Origin: Enterobacter sp. RIT418
GTDB lineage: Bacteria; Pseudomonadota; Gammaproteobacteria; Enterobacterales; Enterobacteriaceae
Reading direction: 5' to 3'
DNA length: 64,000 nucleotides
Assembly: GCF_003057745.1 (NCBI RefSeq)
Contig: NZ_QBJD02000006.1
Span: 208,126-272,125 of the forward strand
A program made the translations under genes and the position numbers. Positions 13,353 through 25,017 of the stretch are shown here, in pieces. Position 1 is the stretch's first letter, and every line of letters begins with the position of its first letter. The notes beneath the pieces were generated by a model that ran no database searches, was not told the origin of the DNA, and worked only from the letters and a program-made list of their open reading frames with translations.

Positions 13353-13607
13353 TCAAAAACCGTTTAGTTTGCGATCGCGTGCCCACTCTTGCGGGGTGAA
13401 CGCTTTAATCGACAGGGCGTGGATGCGGTTGTCCGCAATGTATTCCATCAGCGGCGCGTAAACAGCCTGCTGTTTCTTCACACGACTCATTCCGTCGAAG
13501 ATCTCACCCACAGCAATAACCTGGAAGTGACTGCCATCGCCAGAGACGTGGGCTTCCTGAAGGGAGAGTGCATTCATCAGCACTGTCTGGATTTCATTAT
13601 TTTCCAT
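13353..13607 (-). CDS. ibaG: BolA-family iron-sulfur assembly partner IbaG
   Basis: IbaG is a BolA-like protein that pairs with monothiol glutaredoxin in iron-sulfur metabolism and is linked to acid stress. The ATG at 13607 gives 84 residues ([14 protein letters not shown]), matching E. coli; the frame extends upstream but that part is not conserved. The BolA core [17 protein letters not shown] and a C-terminal [13 protein letters not shown] are present. It lies directly upstream of murA and downstream of the mla terminator. Confidence 0.95.
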   Translation of the reverse strand: MENNEIQTVLMNALSLQEAHVSGDGSHFQVIAVGEIFDGMSRVKKQQAVYAPLMEYIADNRIHALSIKAFTPQEWARDRKLNGF

Positions 13608-13678
13608 GGGTTCTACATCATCTGATTGTGAAAACAAGCTCAACATCTTAGAGCAAAGTGGCGTCGTCTTAAACAAGC

Positions 13679-13711
13679 AAAAAGCCCCGACGCGAAAACA
13701 GTCGGGGCTTT
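13679..13711 (-). terminator. Terminator of the mla operon
   Basis: On the minus strand an 11-bp perfect stem (AAAGCCCCGAC / GTCGGGGCTTT) with a 9-nt loop is followed by TTTTT. It lies just after the mlaB stop and separates the mla operon from ibaG-murA. Confidence 0.85.
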
Positions 13712-13733
13712 AAGAAGTAACGTACTGAAAAAG

Positions 13734-14026
13734 TTAGCGCGGCAAAATGTCCTGCGGCAAATTGTAGAGCTGTGCAAGGGTCACGACGTTGTCGCTTGCG
13801 CCTAAAAGCGTTACGCGCATACCCTGCGTTTTACCTACGTCGACCAGGTGTGCCAGCAGCGCAATACCTGCCGTATCCACCCGCGTGATGCCGTTCAGAT
13901 CAATCACGCTGACGCCCTGCATCGCTTCGTGGCGTTTATCCCACAGAGGGTTCAGCAGGTCCTGATCGAGCTCGCCAGAGAGCTTCAGGGCATCCCCCTC
14001 GCGTGACCAGCTAAGCTGCTGAGTCA

Positions 14027-14027
<1 letters not shown>
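13734..14027 (-). CDS. mlaB: STAS-domain subunit of the MlaFEDB lipid transporter
   Basis: MlaB binds the ATPase MlaF in the cytoplasm and is needed for assembly and activity of the MlaFEDB complex that helps to keep phospholipids out of the outer leaflet. The 97-residue protein is a single STAS domain with VIDLNGITRVDTAGIALL, where the conserved Asp-Thr pair sits. It shares one base with the mlaC stop and is last in mlaFEDCB, followed by a strong terminator. Confidence 0.96.
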
Positions 14028-14665
<638 letters not shown>

Positions 14666-14680
14666 TCACTTCTCCTGAAA

Positions 14681-15229
14681 TTAATTCGTCGCGCCCGGGG
14701 CCGGTGCGGCGTTGCTATGATCTTCACTCTGCGCCGGGGCATCGTCAGATTTTTTATCATCACCTTTACTGTTGTAAAGGAACTGACCAATCATATCCTC
14801 CAGCACCATGGCGGATTTCGTATCCTGAATCACGCTACCGTCTTTAAGGATAGTCGTTCCCAGCTCTGGATCTTCAAAACCGACGTTAAGGGCCAGATAT
14901 TGTTCCCCTAGCAAGCCCGACGTGCGGATAGAGAGCGAACTGGTATCAGGGATATGGTTATAGCGCTCCTCAATGTCCATCGCCACGCGCGGCAGATAGG
15001 TTTTCTCATCCAGGGTAATATCGGCTACGCGCCCGATGACCACGCCGCCAATACGCAAGGGCGAGCGCGCCTTCAGGCCGCCGATATTGTCGAAGGTCGC
15101 ATAAACGCGATAGGTAGGCTCAGTGCGGACAGAGGTGATATCCGCCGCTCTCAGGCAGATAAACAGCGCTGCCAGCAGTGCCAGAAGCAGAAACACGCCG
15201 ACCCAAATTTCATTTTTTCTCGTTTGCAT
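14681..15229 (-). CDS. mlaD: MCE-domain substrate-binding protein MlaD
   Basis: MlaD forms a homohexameric ring anchored in the inner membrane that receives lipid from MlaC. The ATG at 15229 (MQTRKNEIWVG) gives 182 residues. The protein has one N-terminal membrane helix (about 8-27), an MCE domain (about 39-116, with the signature GLKARSPLRIGGVVIGRV) and a low-complexity tail rich in Asp, Pro and Ala. It starts 4 nt after the mlaE stop. Confidence 0.96.
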   Translation of the reverse strand: MQTRKNEIWVGVFLLLALLAALFICLRAADITSVRTEPTYRVYATFDNIGGLKARSPLRIGGVVIGRVADITLDEKTYLPRVAMDIEERYNHIPDTSSLSIRTSGLLGEQYLALNVGFEDPELGTTILKDGSVIQDTKSAMVLEDMIGQFLYNSKGDDKKSDDAPAQSEDHSNAAPAPGATN

Positions 15230-15233
15230 GAAC

Positions 15234-16836
<1,603 letters not shown>

Positions 16837-17061
16837 TTATGGTTCCTTTCTTACCAGGTACACGTTAAGCATGGCGCTTAATTCAGCCCTAAACCCGATA
16901 TTTTTACAGAATAATCACTATCGAGGTTAGCGAAAGCTGGCATTTGTTTTACTTTTCCGGCGCATAAAGTCAAAATTAGGAATTCGTTACGTTCAGACTG
17001 TATGCAGCGCCACACATTCAGCGTGGTGGACCGGCGAGTATACCTGAAGAAAGGACTTTTG

Positions 17062-18039
17062 ATGCTTTTAGCGACAGCACTGTTAATAATCGGTTTACTT
17101 TTAGTGGTCTACAGTGCTGACCGTTTAGTATTTGCTGCATCCATATTGTGCCGCCTGATCGGTATGCCGCCCATGATTATTGGCATGACGGTCGTCAGCG
17201 TGGGAACCTCTCTTCCCGAAATCATTGTGTCAGTGTCGGCTTCGCTTCATGGCCAGGTCGATCTCGCTATTGGTACCGGGCTCGGCTCTAACATCGTCAA
17301 TATTCTGCTCATTTTAGGCCTGGCGGCGCTGCTGCATCCATTTCGCGTACATTCTGATGTTCTGCGCCGAGAATTGCCGCTAATGTTGATCGTAAGCCTG
17401 CTGGCGGGCTGCGTATTGTATGATGGCGTGCTTAGCGTTGGGGATGGCATTTTCCTGCTGGCGCTGGCCGTGGTTTGGCTGTTTTACAGCGTTAAGATAG
17501 CGAGCCTGGCTGAAAAACAGGGCAGCGATAGCCTCACGCGCGAACATGTGGCGGAGCTCCCGCGAGAAGGAACATTGCCCGTTGCCCTGCTCTGGCTCGG
17601 CGTCGCGCTAATTATTATGCCGATGGCAACGCGAATGGTGGTGGATAACGCCACGGTGCTGGCGAACTACTTCGCGATGAGCGAGCTGACGATTGGCCTG
17701 ACGGTTATCGCCATCGGCACTAGCCTGCCGGAGCTTGCTACCGCCATCGCGGGCGCGCGCAAGGGCGAAGACGATATCGCCATTGGCACCATTATCGGCT
17801 CCAACATTTTCAACATTGCCATCGTGACGGGCCTCCCTGCCCTGATATCGCCAGGCGCGTTTAATCCGCTGGCTTTCTCACGCGACTACGGGGTGATGCT
17901 GCTGGTCAGCGTGATTTTCGCCCTGCTCTGCTGGCGGCGTAAAAGACAGATCGGCAAAGGCGCGGGCGCGCTGCTGACGGGTGGTTTTATCGTATGGATG
18001 GCGATGCTCTACTGGCTTTCGCCTCTTCTCTCTGGGTAA
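17062..18039 (+). CDS. yrbG: CaCA-family Ca2+/Na+ antiporter-like protein YrbG
   Basis: YrbG is an inner-membrane protein of the cation/Ca2+ exchanger superfamily; its physiological substrate is uncertain. The ATG at 17062 (MLLATALLIIGLLL) gives 325 residues, as in E. coli; a longer frame starting at 17002 lacks support. The two inverted alpha repeats are seen as VVSVGTSLPE and VIAIGTSLPELATA, each followed by GSN. It begins the yrbG-kdsD-kdsC-lptC-lptA-lptB series. Confidence 0.95.
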   Translation: MLLATALLIIGLLLVVYSADRLVFAASILCRLIGMPPMIIGMTVVSVGTSLPEIIVSVSASLHGQVDLAIGTGLGSNIVNILLILGLAALLHPFRVHSDVLRRELPLMLIVSLLAGCVLYDGVLSVGDGIFLLALAVVWLFYSVKIASLAEKQGSDSLTREHVAELPREGTLPVALLWLGVALIIMPMATRMVVDNATVLANYFAMSELTIGLTVIAIGTSLPELATAIAGARKGEDDIAIGTIIGSNIFNIAIVTGLPALISPGAFNPLAFSRDYGVMLLVSVIFALLCWRRKRQIGKGAGALLTGGFIVWMAMLYWLSPLLSG

Positions 18040-18052
18040 ACGGAAACGCATT

Positions 18053-19039
18053 ATGTCGCAAATAGAATTGCAGCCGGGTTTTGACTTTCAGAAAGCGGGA
18101 AAAAACGTTCTGGAGATTGAACGTGAAGGTCTGGCGCAGTTAGATCAGTATATTAATCAGGATTTCAGCCTGGCCTGTGAGAAGATATTCCACTGTGCGG
18201 GTAAAGTCGTGGTGATGGGGATGGGGAAATCCGGCCACATTGGACGCAAAATGGCGGCCACCTTCGCCAGCACGGGGACTTCGTCGTTTTTCGTTCACCC
18301 TGGTGAAGCCGCGCACGGCGATCTGGGAATGGTGACGCCTCAGGATGTGGTTATTGCCCTGTCAAACTCCGGCGAGTCCAACGAAATACTGGCGCTGATC
18401 CCAGTCCTGAAGCGGCTGCATGTTCCGCTGATTTGCATGACCAGCCGCCCGGAAAGCAGCATGGCGCGCGCGGCGGATATCCATCTTTGCGTCAAAGTGC
18501 CGAAGGAAGCCTGTCCGCTGGGCCTGGCTCCTACCTCCAGTACCACCGCCGCGCTGGTCATGGGCGACGCGCTCGCCGTCGCGCTGCTGGAGGCCCGTGG
18601 CTTCACTCCCGAAGATTTCGCGCTTTCCCATCCCGGCGGCGCGCTTGGGCGCAAGCTGCTGCTGCGGGTTAACGATATTATGCACACGGGCGATGAGATC
18701 CCTCACGTCAGCAAAGAGGCCTCCCTGCGCGATGCGCTGCTGGAGATCACCCGTAAAAATCTGGGCATGACGGTAATCTGCGACGACCTGATGAAAATCC
18801 AGGGCATTTTCACCGATGGCGATCTGCGCCGCGTGTTCGATATGGGCGTTGACGTGCGTACGCTAGGCATCGCCGACGTGATGACTTCCGGCGGCATTCG
18901 CGTCCGCCCGGGTACGCTGGCCGTGGACGTACTGAACCTGATGCAGTCCCGACATATCACCTCAGTGATGGTTGCCGATGGCGACCAACTGCTGGGTGTG
19001 GTACATATGCATGATCTGCTGCGCGCTGGCGTAGTGTAA
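18053..19039 (+). CDS. kdsD: D-arabinose 5-phosphate isomerase
   Basis: KdsD converts D-ribulose 5-phosphate to D-arabinose 5-phosphate, the first step of KDO synthesis for the LPS inner core. The ATG at 18053 gives 328 residues, the E. coli length. An N-terminal SIS domain (VVVMGMGKSGHIGRK near residue 50, SNSGESNE near 105) is followed by two CBS repeats (from about residue 205, ending TSVMVADGDQLLGVVH). The gene starts 13 nt after yrbG and its last base is followed closely by kdsC. Confidence 0.97.
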   Translation: MSQIELQPGFDFQKAGKNVLEIEREGLAQLDQYINQDFSLACEKIFHCAGKVVVMGMGKSGHIGRKMAATFASTGTSSFFVHPGEAAHGDLGMVTPQDVVIALSNSGESNEILALIPVLKRLHVPLICMTSRPESSMARAADIHLCVKVPKEACPLGLAPTSSTTAALVMGDALAVALLEARGFTPEDFALSHPGGALGRKLLLRVNDIMHTGDEIPHVSKEASLRDALLEITRKNLGMTVICDDLMKIQGIFTDGDLRRVFDMGVDVRTLGIADVMTSGGIRVRPGTLAVDVLNLMQSRHITSVMVADGDQLLGVVHMHDLLRAGVV

Positions 19040-19053
19040 TGAAGGATAAGACA

Positions 19054-19620
19054 ATGAGTAATGCGGGTGCATCCCTTGCAACCTGTTATGGTCCGGTCAG
19101 CGCGAGCATGATGGCAAAGGCGGAAAACATCCGTCTCTTGATCCTTGATGTGGATGGCGTGCTCTCCGATGGCCTGATTTATATGGGCAACAACGGCGAA
19201 GAGCTTAAAGCCTTCAACGTGCGCGACGGCTACGGCATTCGCTGTGCGCTCACGTCCGGTATCGAAGTTGCCATCATCACCGGACGAAAAGCTAAACTGG
19301 TAGAAGACCGCTGCGAAACGCTGGGCATTACCCATCTGTATCAGGGGCAATCTGACAAGATGGTCGCCTTCAGGGATTTGCTGGCAAAACTGGCTATTGC
19401 CCCGGAAAACGTGGCCTACGTGGGGGACGACCTCATCGACTGGCCGGTCATGGCAGAAGTGGGGCTGAGTATCGCCGTTGCCGACGCGCATCCGCTGCTG
19501 ATCCCGCGGGCTGACTATGTTACCCACATTAACGGCGGGCGCGGCGCCGTACGGGAAGTCTGCGATCTGCTGCTGCTGGCGCAGGGCAAGCTTGATGAGG
19601 CCAAAGGGCAATCGATATGA
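19054..19620 (+). CDS. kdsC: 3-deoxy-D-manno-octulosonate 8-phosphate phosphatase
   Basis: KdsC dephosphorylates KDO-8-phosphate, giving KDO for activation and transfer to lipid A. The ATG at 19054 (MSNAGASLATCYG) gives 188 residues, as in E. coli. It is a cap-less HAD phosphatase with the nucleophile motif LDVDG (Asp32, Asp34), TGRKAKLVEDR and the GDDLIDWPVM metal-binding loop. Its stop overlaps the lptC start by 4 nt. Confidence 0.97.
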   Translation: MSNAGASLATCYGPVSASMMAKAENIRLLILDVDGVLSDGLIYMGNNGEELKAFNVRDGYGIRCALTSGIEVAIITGRKAKLVEDRCETLGITHLYQGQSDKMVAFRDLLAKLAIAPENVAYVGDDLIDWPVMAEVGLSIAVADAHPLLIPRADYVTHINGGRGAVREVCDLLLLAQGKLDEAKGQSI

Positions 19621-20192
19621 GTAAAACCAGACGTTGGGTTATCATTCTGCTAACGCTTGTCGCACTGATACTGATTGGCGTCAATCTCGCTGACCGTGAC
19701 GATAGCCAGACGGAAGTCGTCAACACCAGCGAGCCTACGTATAAAAGCGATCATAGCGACACCGTGGTCTACAGCCCGGAAGGTGCGCTGAACTATCGCC
19801 TGATTGCACAGCACGTTGAATATTTCTCGGATGACAGCGTTTCATGGTTTACGCAACCGATCATGACCACCTTTGATACCGATAAAGTCCCGACGTGGTC
19901 GATTAAGGCTGACAAAGCAAAATTAACGAATGACCGTATGCTTTATCTGTATGGCCACGTTGAAGTCAACGCCCTGACCGCTGACGCACAACTGCGCAAA
20001 ATCACGACGGATAACGCCCAGATTAACCTGGTGACTCAGGACGTGACGTCACAGGATCTGGTGACATTGTACGGCACTACATTTAATTCCAGCGGTATGA
20101 AAATGCGCGGGAACTTACGCAGCAAAAACGCCGAGCTGATTGAAAAGGTTAGAACCTCTTATGAAATTCAAAACAAACAAACTCAGCCTTAA
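19617..20192 (+). CDS. lptC: LPS export system protein LptC
   Basis: LptC is a bitopic inner-membrane protein that takes LPS from LptB2FG and passes it to LptA. The 191-residue protein has one N-terminal membrane helix (about 7-25) and a periplasmic OstA-like beta-jellyroll. The start overlaps kdsC by 4 nt, and the 3' end overlaps lptA by 32 nt, so the three genes are tightly coupled. Confidence 0.97.
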   Translation: MSKTRRWVIILLTLVALILIGVNLADRDDSQTEVVNTSEPTYKSDHSDTVVYSPEGALNYRLIAQHVEYFSDDSVSWFTQPIMTTFDTDKVPTWSIKADKAKLTNDRMLYLYGHVEVNALTADAQLRKITTDNAQINLVTQDVTSQDLVTLYGTTFNSSGMKMRGNLRSKNAELIEKVRTSYEIQNKQTQP

Positions 20193-20709
20193 AGTTGTTA
20201 TTGCCAGCGCGCTGCTGGCGGCCAGCCTTCCCGCGCTTGCCGTGACGGGTGACACCGAACAGCCGATCCATATCGAATCCGACACGCAGTCGCTTGATAT
20301 GCAGGGTAATGTCGTTACGTTCACCGGCAACGTTGTGATGACTCAGGGCACGATCAAAATCAACGCCGATAAAGTGGTGGTCACTCGCCCAGGCGGTGAA
20401 CAGGGCAAAGAGATTATTGATGGCTACGGCAATCCGGCGACCTTCTACCAGATGCAGGATAACGGAAAGCCGGTCAAAGGCCGTGCCTCGCACATGCACT
20501 ATGAGCTGGCGAAAGATCTCGTCATCCTGACCGGTAACGCCTATCTGGAACAGCTGGACAGCAATATTACCGGCGACAAGATCACCTACCTGGTGAAAGA
20601 GCAGAAAATGCAGGCCTCCAGCGAGAAAGGCAAACGCGTGACTACCGTGCTTGTTCCGTCTCAGCTGCAGGATAAAAGCCAGGCCCCGGCACAGAAGAAG
20701 AGTAACTAA
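20161..20709 (+). CDS. lptA: LPS export periplasmic bridge protein LptA
   Basis: LptA polymerises into the periplasmic bridge that carries LPS from LptC to LptD. The ATG at 20161 (MKFKTNKLSLK) gives 182 residues, close to the 185 of E. coli; upstream in-frame codons fall inside lptC and are not conserved. A signal peptide ends at about residue 25 (PALA-VTGDT), followed by the OstA-N jellyroll (IHIESDTQSLDMQGN). The lptCAB order is the standard enterobacterial one. Confidence 0.97.
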   Translation: MKFKTNKLSLKVVIASALLAASLPALAVTGDTEQPIHIESDTQSLDMQGNVVTFTGNVVMTQGTIKINADKVVVTRPGGEQGKEIIDGYGNPATFYQMQDNGKPVKGRASHMHYELAKDLVILTGNAYLEQLDSNITGDKITYLVKEQKMQASSEKGKRVTTVLVPSQLQDKSQAPAQKKSN

Positions 20710-20715
20710 TTCGTT

Positions 20716-21441
20716 ATGGCAACATTAACTGCTAAAAATCTCGCGAAGGCCTATAAGGGCCGCCGCGTCGTGGAAGATGTCAGTCTGACCGTGAATTCAG
20801 GCGAAATCGTCGGTCTGCTTGGCCCAAACGGTGCGGGTAAAACCACCACCTTTTACATGGTTGTGGGCATCGTGCCTCGCGATGCGGGCAATATCATCAT
20901 CGATGATGAAGATATCAGCCTGCTGCCGCTGCACGCGCGCGCGCGTCGTGGCATAGGCTACCTGCCCCAGGAAGCGTCCATTTTCCGTCGCCTGAGCGTT
21001 TTCGATAACCTGATGGCCGTGCTCCAGATCCGTGACGATCTCACCAGCGAGCAGCGCACCGACCGCGCGAACGAGCTGATGGAAGAGTTCCACATCGAAC
21101 ACCTGCGCGACAGCCTCGGCCAGGCGCTCTCCGGCGGTGAACGCCGCCGCGTTGAGATTGCCCGCGCGCTGGCAGCCAACCCAAAATTCATTCTGCTGGA
21201 TGAACCGTTTGCGGGCGTTGACCCGATTTCCGTCATCGATATCAAACGTATTATCGAGCATCTGCGCGACAGCGGGCTTGGCGTGCTGATCACCGACCAC
21301 AACGTTCGCGAAACGCTGGCCGTTTGTGAACGTGCGTATATCGTGAGCCAGGGCCATTTGATTGCCCACGGTACGCCGCAGCAGATCCTTGAAGATGAGC
21401 ATGTTAAGCGCGTCTACCTTGGGGAAGACTTCAGACTCTGA
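20716..21441 (+). CDS. lptB: LPS export ABC transporter ATPase LptB
   Basis: LptB energises LPS extraction by LptF and LptG, whose genes are also in this window at 29092-31274. The 241-residue protein has Walker [10 protein letters not shown] (about 37-45), Q-loop LPQEASIF, signature LSGGERRR, Walker [11 protein letters not shown] and the switch His in ITDHNVRE. It starts 6 nt after lptA and is followed by rpoN. Confidence 0.98.
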   Translation: MATLTAKNLAKAYKGRRVVEDVSLTVNSGEIVGLLGPNGAGKTTTFYMVVGIVPRDAGNIIIDDEDISLLPLHARARRGIGYLPQEASIFRRLSVFDNLMAVLQIRDDLTSEQRTDRANELMEEFHIEHLRDSLGQALSGGERRRVEIARALAANPKFILLDEPFAGVDPISVIDIKRIIEHLRDSGLGVLITDHNVRETLAVCERAYIVSQGHLIAHGTPQQILEDEHVKRVYLGEDFRL

Positions 21442-21488
21442 TAGGGTAGAGGTAACGTAACGCCGGCGCGGAGAAAAATGCTCTGAAT

Positions 21489-22922
21489 ATGAAGCAAGGT
21501 TTGCAATTAAGGCTGAGCCAACAACTGGCGATGACGCCTCAGCTCCAGCAGGCAATCCGCCTGTTGCAGCTGTCCACGTTAGAACTCCAGCAGGAGCTCC
21601 AGCAGGCGCTGGACAGTAACCCGCTGCTGGAGCAAACCGATCTTCATGAAGAAGTAGACACTCAGCAAACGCAGGATACCGAAACGCTCGACACCGCTGA
21701 CGCCCTTGAGCAAAAAGAGATGCCGGATGAGCTTCCTCTCGATGCCAGCTGGGATGAAATCTACACTGCGGGTACCCCTTCAGGCACGCGCGCTGACTAT
21801 CAGGATGACGAGCTGCCCGTTTATCAGGGGGAAACCACCCAGTCGCTACAGGATTACCTGATGTGGCAGGTGGAGCTGACGCCTTTCTCCGATACCGATC
21901 GCGCCATTGCGACCTCGATTGTCGACGCCGTTGATGACACCGGGTATTTAACCGTCACGCTGGACGACATTCTCGAAAGCATCGGTAACGACGAGATCGA
22001 ACTCGAAGAGGTGGAAGCCGTTTTAAAACGCATTCAGCGCTTTGACCCGGTGGGCGTGGCGGCGAAAGATCTGCGCGACTGCCTGCTGATCCAGCTCTCC
22101 CAGTTCGACAAGGGCGTGCCCTGGATTGACGAAGCCCGCCTGATCATCAGCGAACATCTCGATCTGCTGGCTAACCACGATTTCCGCTCGCTCATGCGCG
22201 TAACGCGCCTCAAAGAAGAGGTGCTGAAGGAAGCGGTAAACCTGATCCAGTCGCTCGATCCGCGTCCCGGGCAGTCGATCCAGACCAGCGAACCGGAATA
22301 CGTGATTCCGGACGTGCTGGTGAGAAAGCATAACGACAGATGGATCGTTGAACTCAATTCCGACAGCCTTCCTCGCCTGCAAATCAATCAGCAGTACGCC
22401 TCCCTGTGCACCAGCGCGCGTAACGATTCCGATAATCAATACATTCGCAGTAATTTACAGGAAGCACGATGGCTGATTAAAAGCCTTGAAAGCCGAAACG
22501 ATACGCTGCTGCGCGTCAGCCGCTGCATTGTTGAACAGCAGCAGGCCTTCTTTGAACAAGGCGAAGAGTTTATGAAACCGATGGTGCTGGCCGATATCGC
22601 CCAGGCCGTCGAGATGCATGAATCAACCATTTCTCGCGTGACCACGCAAAAGTATCTGCACAGTCCGCGCGGCATATTTGAGCTTAAGTATTTCTTCTCC
22701 AGCCACGTGAACACCGAGGGCGGCGGCGAAGCCTCGTCAACGGCAATTCGCGCGCTGGTGAAGAAGTTGATCGCCGCGGAAAACCCCGCGAAACCACTGA
22801 GCGACAGTAAGTTGACCACCCTGCTGTCCGACCAGGGTATTATGGTGGCACGACGTACCGTTGCGAAGTATCGAGAGTCTTTATCCATTCCGCCGTCAAA
22901 CCAGCGTAAACAACTGGTGTGA
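21489..22922 (+). CDS. rpoN: RNA polymerase sigma-54 factor
   Basis: RpoN directs transcription of nitrogen-response and other enhancer-dependent genes from -24/-12 promoters. The 477-residue protein has the glutamine- and leucine-rich region I (residues 1-50), an acidic region II (about 50-110), the core-binding region, a helix-turn-helix ([15 protein letters not shown]) and the RpoN box [10 protein letters not shown] near the C-terminus. It heads the rpoN-hpf-ptsN-rapZ-npr group. Confidence 0.98.
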   Translation: MKQGLQLRLSQQLAMTPQLQQAIRLLQLSTLELQQELQQALDSNPLLEQTDLHEEVDTQQTQDTETLDTADALEQKEMPDELPLDASWDEIYTAGTPSGTRADYQDDELPVYQGETTQSLQDYLMWQVELTPFSDTDRAIATSIVDAVDDTGYLTVTLDDILESIGNDEIELEEVEAVLKRIQRFDPVGVAAKDLRDCLLIQLSQFDKGVPWIDEARLIISEHLDLLANHDFRSLMRVTRLKEEVLKEAVNLIQSLDPRPGQSIQTSEPEYVIPDVLVRKHNDRWIVELNSDSLPRLQINQQYASLCTSARNDSDNQYIRSNLQEARWLIKSLESRNDTLLRVSRCIVEQQQAFFEQGEEFMKPMVLADIAQAVEMHESTISRVTTQKYLHSPRGIFELKYFFSSHVNTEGGGEASSTAIRALVKKLIAAENPAKPLSDSKLTTLLSDQGIMVARRTVAKYRESLSIPPSNQRKQLV

Positions 22923-22944
22923 CACAACCGATAAGGAAGACACT

Positions 22945-23232
22945 ATGCAGCTCAATATCACAGGACACAATGTCGAAATTACTGACGCCTTACGTGAGTT
23001 TTTGAACACGAAGTTCGCCAAGCTCGAGCAGTATTTCGAAAGGATCAATCAGGTCTATATTGTGTTGAAAGTGGAGAAAGTGACTCACATCTCGGATGCC
23101 ACCCTGCACGTTAACGGGGGTGAACTTCATGCCAGTGCGGAAGGGCAAGACATGTACGCTGCTATCGACGGCTTGATTGACAAGCTTGCGCGACAGCTTA
23201 ATAAACATAAAGATAAACTGAAACAACACTAA
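22945..23232 (+). CDS. hpf: Ribosome hibernation promoting factor HPF
   Basis: HPF is the short form of the hibernation factor that, with RMF, stabilises 100S ribosome dimers in stationary phase. The ATG at 22945 (MQLNITGHNVEI) gives 95 residues, as in E. coli, preceded by an AAGGAAG-type ribosome binding site. It lies 22 nt after rpoN. Confidence 0.97.
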   Translation: MQLNITGHNVEITDALREFLNTKFAKLEQYFERINQVYIVLKVEKVTHISDATLHVNGGELHASAEGQDMYAAIDGLIDKLARQLNKHKDKLKQH

Positions 23233-23260
23233 TTGTCCGGGCAGTTAACGGGTGCAGGAC

Positions 23261-23285
23261 GGCCTGTTGTGGAGCACAACGGGCC
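23261..23285 (+). other. Stem-loop in the hpf-ptsN spacer
   Basis: An 11-bp stem (GGCCTGTTGTG / CACAACGGGCC, one G-T pair) with a GAG loop lies 30 nt before ptsN. No U-tract follows, so it is more likely an RNA processing or stability element than a terminator. Confidence 0.4.
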
Positions 23286-23314
23286 ATTTGTACAGTTAGC
23301 GCTTAGGTGAAATT

Positions 23315-23806
23315 ATGATGAACAACGATTCCGCTCTTCAACTGAGCAATGTCCTTAACCAGGAATGTACCCGCAGTGGCGTTCACTGCCAGAGCAAAAA
23401 ACGTGCGCTGGAGATCATCAGTGAACTGGCCGCGAAACAGCTGGGCCTGCCGCCGCAGGTCGTGTTCGAAGCCATTCTGACCCGCGAAAAAATGGGCAGT
23501 ACCGGCATCGGCAACGGCATTGCGATCCCCCACGGCAAACTGGAAGAAGACACCCTGCGTGCCGTCGGTGTTTTCGTGCAGCTCGAAACGCCAATCGCCT
23601 TCGACGCTATCGATAACCAGCCCGTCGATCTCCTCTTCGCGCTGCTGGTGCCCGCGGACCAGACGAAAACGCATCTGCATACCCTTTCGCTGGTCGCGAA
23701 ACGTCTGGCGGATAAAACCATTTGTCGTCGGCTGCGCTCCGCGCAAAGTGATGAAGAGCTATATCAAATTATCACGGAATCAGAAGGCCGCCAGGAAGAT
23801 GAGTAA
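23315..23806 (+). CDS. ptsN: Nitrogen PTS enzyme IIA (EIIA-Ntr)
   Basis: PtsN is the terminal phosphoacceptor of the nitrogen phosphotransferase system (PtsP-NPr-PtsN); it regulates potassium transport and other functions through its phosphorylation state. The 163-residue protein is a PTS EIIA-2 domain with the active His73 in GIAIPHGKLEED. Two ATG codons are adjacent at the start; the first gives the E. coli length. Confidence 0.97.
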   Translation: MMNNDSALQLSNVLNQECTRSGVHCQSKKRALEIISELAAKQLGLPPQVVFEAILTREKMGSTGIGNGIAIPHGKLEEDTLRAVGVFVQLETPIAFDAIDNQPVDLLFALLVPADQTKTHLHTLSLVAKRLADKTICRRLRSAQSDEELYQIITESEGRQEDE

Positions 23807-23851
23807 CCGGGAGATGACCTTCACATCTGTTGCCCTGAGGAGAAACGGAAC

Positions 23852-24706
23852 ATGGTGCTGATGATCGTCAGCGGTCGTTCGGGTTCGGGAAAGTCCGTGG
23901 CCCTGCGCGCGCTGGAAGATATGGGCTTTTACTGCGTAGATAACCTGCCGGTGGTGCTGCTGCCCGATCTGGCCCGCACGCTCGCAGACAGACAAATCTC
24001 GGCGGCAGTCAGCATTGACGTCCGTAATATGCCGGAATCACCTGAAGTTTTTGAACAGGCAATGAATAGCCTGCCGGAAGCCTTCTCGCCTCAGCTGCTG
24101 TTCCTTGATGCTGACCGCAATACGCTGATCCGTCGCTACAGCGACACGCGTCGTTTGCATCCTCTTTCCAGTAAAAATCTCTCGCTGGAAAGCGCCATCG
24201 ACGAGGAGAGCGATCTGCTGGAGCCGCTACGCTCCCGCGCCGACCTGATTGTCGACACCTCCGAAATGTCCGTGCATGAGCTGGCGGAAATGCTGCGCAC
24301 CCGGTTGCTGGGCAAACGCGAGCGCGAGCTGACGATGGTGTTTGAATCCTTCGGCTTCAAGCACGGCATTCCTATCGATGCAGATTATGTTTTCGACGTG
24401 CGCTTCCTGCCGAACCCGCACTGGGACCCTAAGCTGCGCCCAATGACCGGCCTCGATAAGCCCGTGGCGGCGTTCCTCGACAGACACACAGAAGTTCACA
24501 ATTTTATTTACCAGACGCGAAGCTACCTTGAGCTATGGTTACCTATGCTGGAGACCAACAACCGTAGCTACCTGACGGTGGCGATTGGCTGTACCGGCGG
24601 TAAACATCGTTCGGTCTATATCGCCGAACAGCTGGCCGACTACTTCCGCTCGCGCGGGAAGAACGTTCAGTCCCGTCATCGCACGCTGGAAAAACGTAAA
24701 ACATGA
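23852..24706 (+). CDS. rapZ: RNase adapter protein RapZ
   Basis: RapZ binds the sRNA GlmZ and presents it to RNase E when glucosamine-6-phosphate is ample, controlling glmS expression. The 284-residue protein has an N-terminal P-loop (GRSGSGKS at 8-15) and the C-terminal domain with [17 protein letters not shown] and the RNA-binding basic tail HRTLEKRK. Its stop overlaps npr by 4 nt. Confidence 0.97.
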   Translation: MVLMIVSGRSGSGKSVALRALEDMGFYCVDNLPVVLLPDLARTLADRQISAAVSIDVRNMPESPEVFEQAMNSLPEAFSPQLLFLDADRNTLIRRYSDTRRLHPLSSKNLSLESAIDEESDLLEPLRSRADLIVDTSEMSVHELAEMLRTRLLGKRERELTMVFESFGFKHGIPIDADYVFDVRFLPNPHWDPKLRPMTGLDKPVAAFLDRHTEVHNFIYQTRSYLELWLPMLETNNRSYLTVAIGCTGGKHRSVYIAEQLADYFRSRGKNVQSRHRTLEKRKT

Positions 24707-24975
24707 CCGTAAAACAGACCGTTGAGATCACCAACAAGCTGGGCATGCACGCCCGCCCGGCGATGAAGCTGTTTGAGCTGATGCAGGGTTTTGATGCAGA
24801 GGTTCTGCTGCGTAACGACGAGGGCACCGAAGCCGAAGCCAACAGCGTGATCGCGCTGCTGATGCTGGATTCAGCCAAAGGCCGTCAGATTGAAGTGGAA
24901 GCCACTGGCCCTCAGGAAGAGGAAGCCCTGGCCGCAGTTATCGCGCTATTCAACGCCGGGTTTGACGAAGACTGA
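24703..24975 (+). CDS. npr: Nitrogen PTS phosphocarrier NPr
   Basis: NPr (ptsO) is the HPr-like phosphocarrier between PtsP and PtsN. The 90-residue protein has the phosphoacceptor His16 in [13 protein letters not shown] and the central Ser region ([11 protein letters not shown]). It overlaps rapZ by 4 nt and is followed by a REP-like palindrome and the convergent mtgA. Confidence 0.97.
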   Translation: MTVKQTVEITNKLGMHARPAMKLFELMQGFDAEVLLRNDEGTEAEANSVIALLMLDSAKGRQIEVEATGPQEEEALAAVIALFNAGFDED

Positions 24976-24987
24976 TCCCTGTCTCCG

Positions 24988-25017
24988 AGGCGGGTTGCGC
25001 TGCGCTTCCCGCCCTAC
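24988..25017. repeat. REP-like palindrome between npr and mtgA
   Basis: A GC-rich imperfect palindrome (GGCGGG ... CCCGCC around a GCGCTGCGC core, then CCTAC) lies between two convergent genes. This is the typical setting and form of enterobacterial REP units, which protect 3' ends of mRNAs. It shares the CCTAC end with the element at 33071. Confidence 0.55.

Noticed and set aside
17002..17061. N-terminal extension of YrbG
   Set aside because: The extra 20 residues are not hydrophobic or conserved, and the ATG at 17062 gives the E. coli length with a normal first membrane helix.
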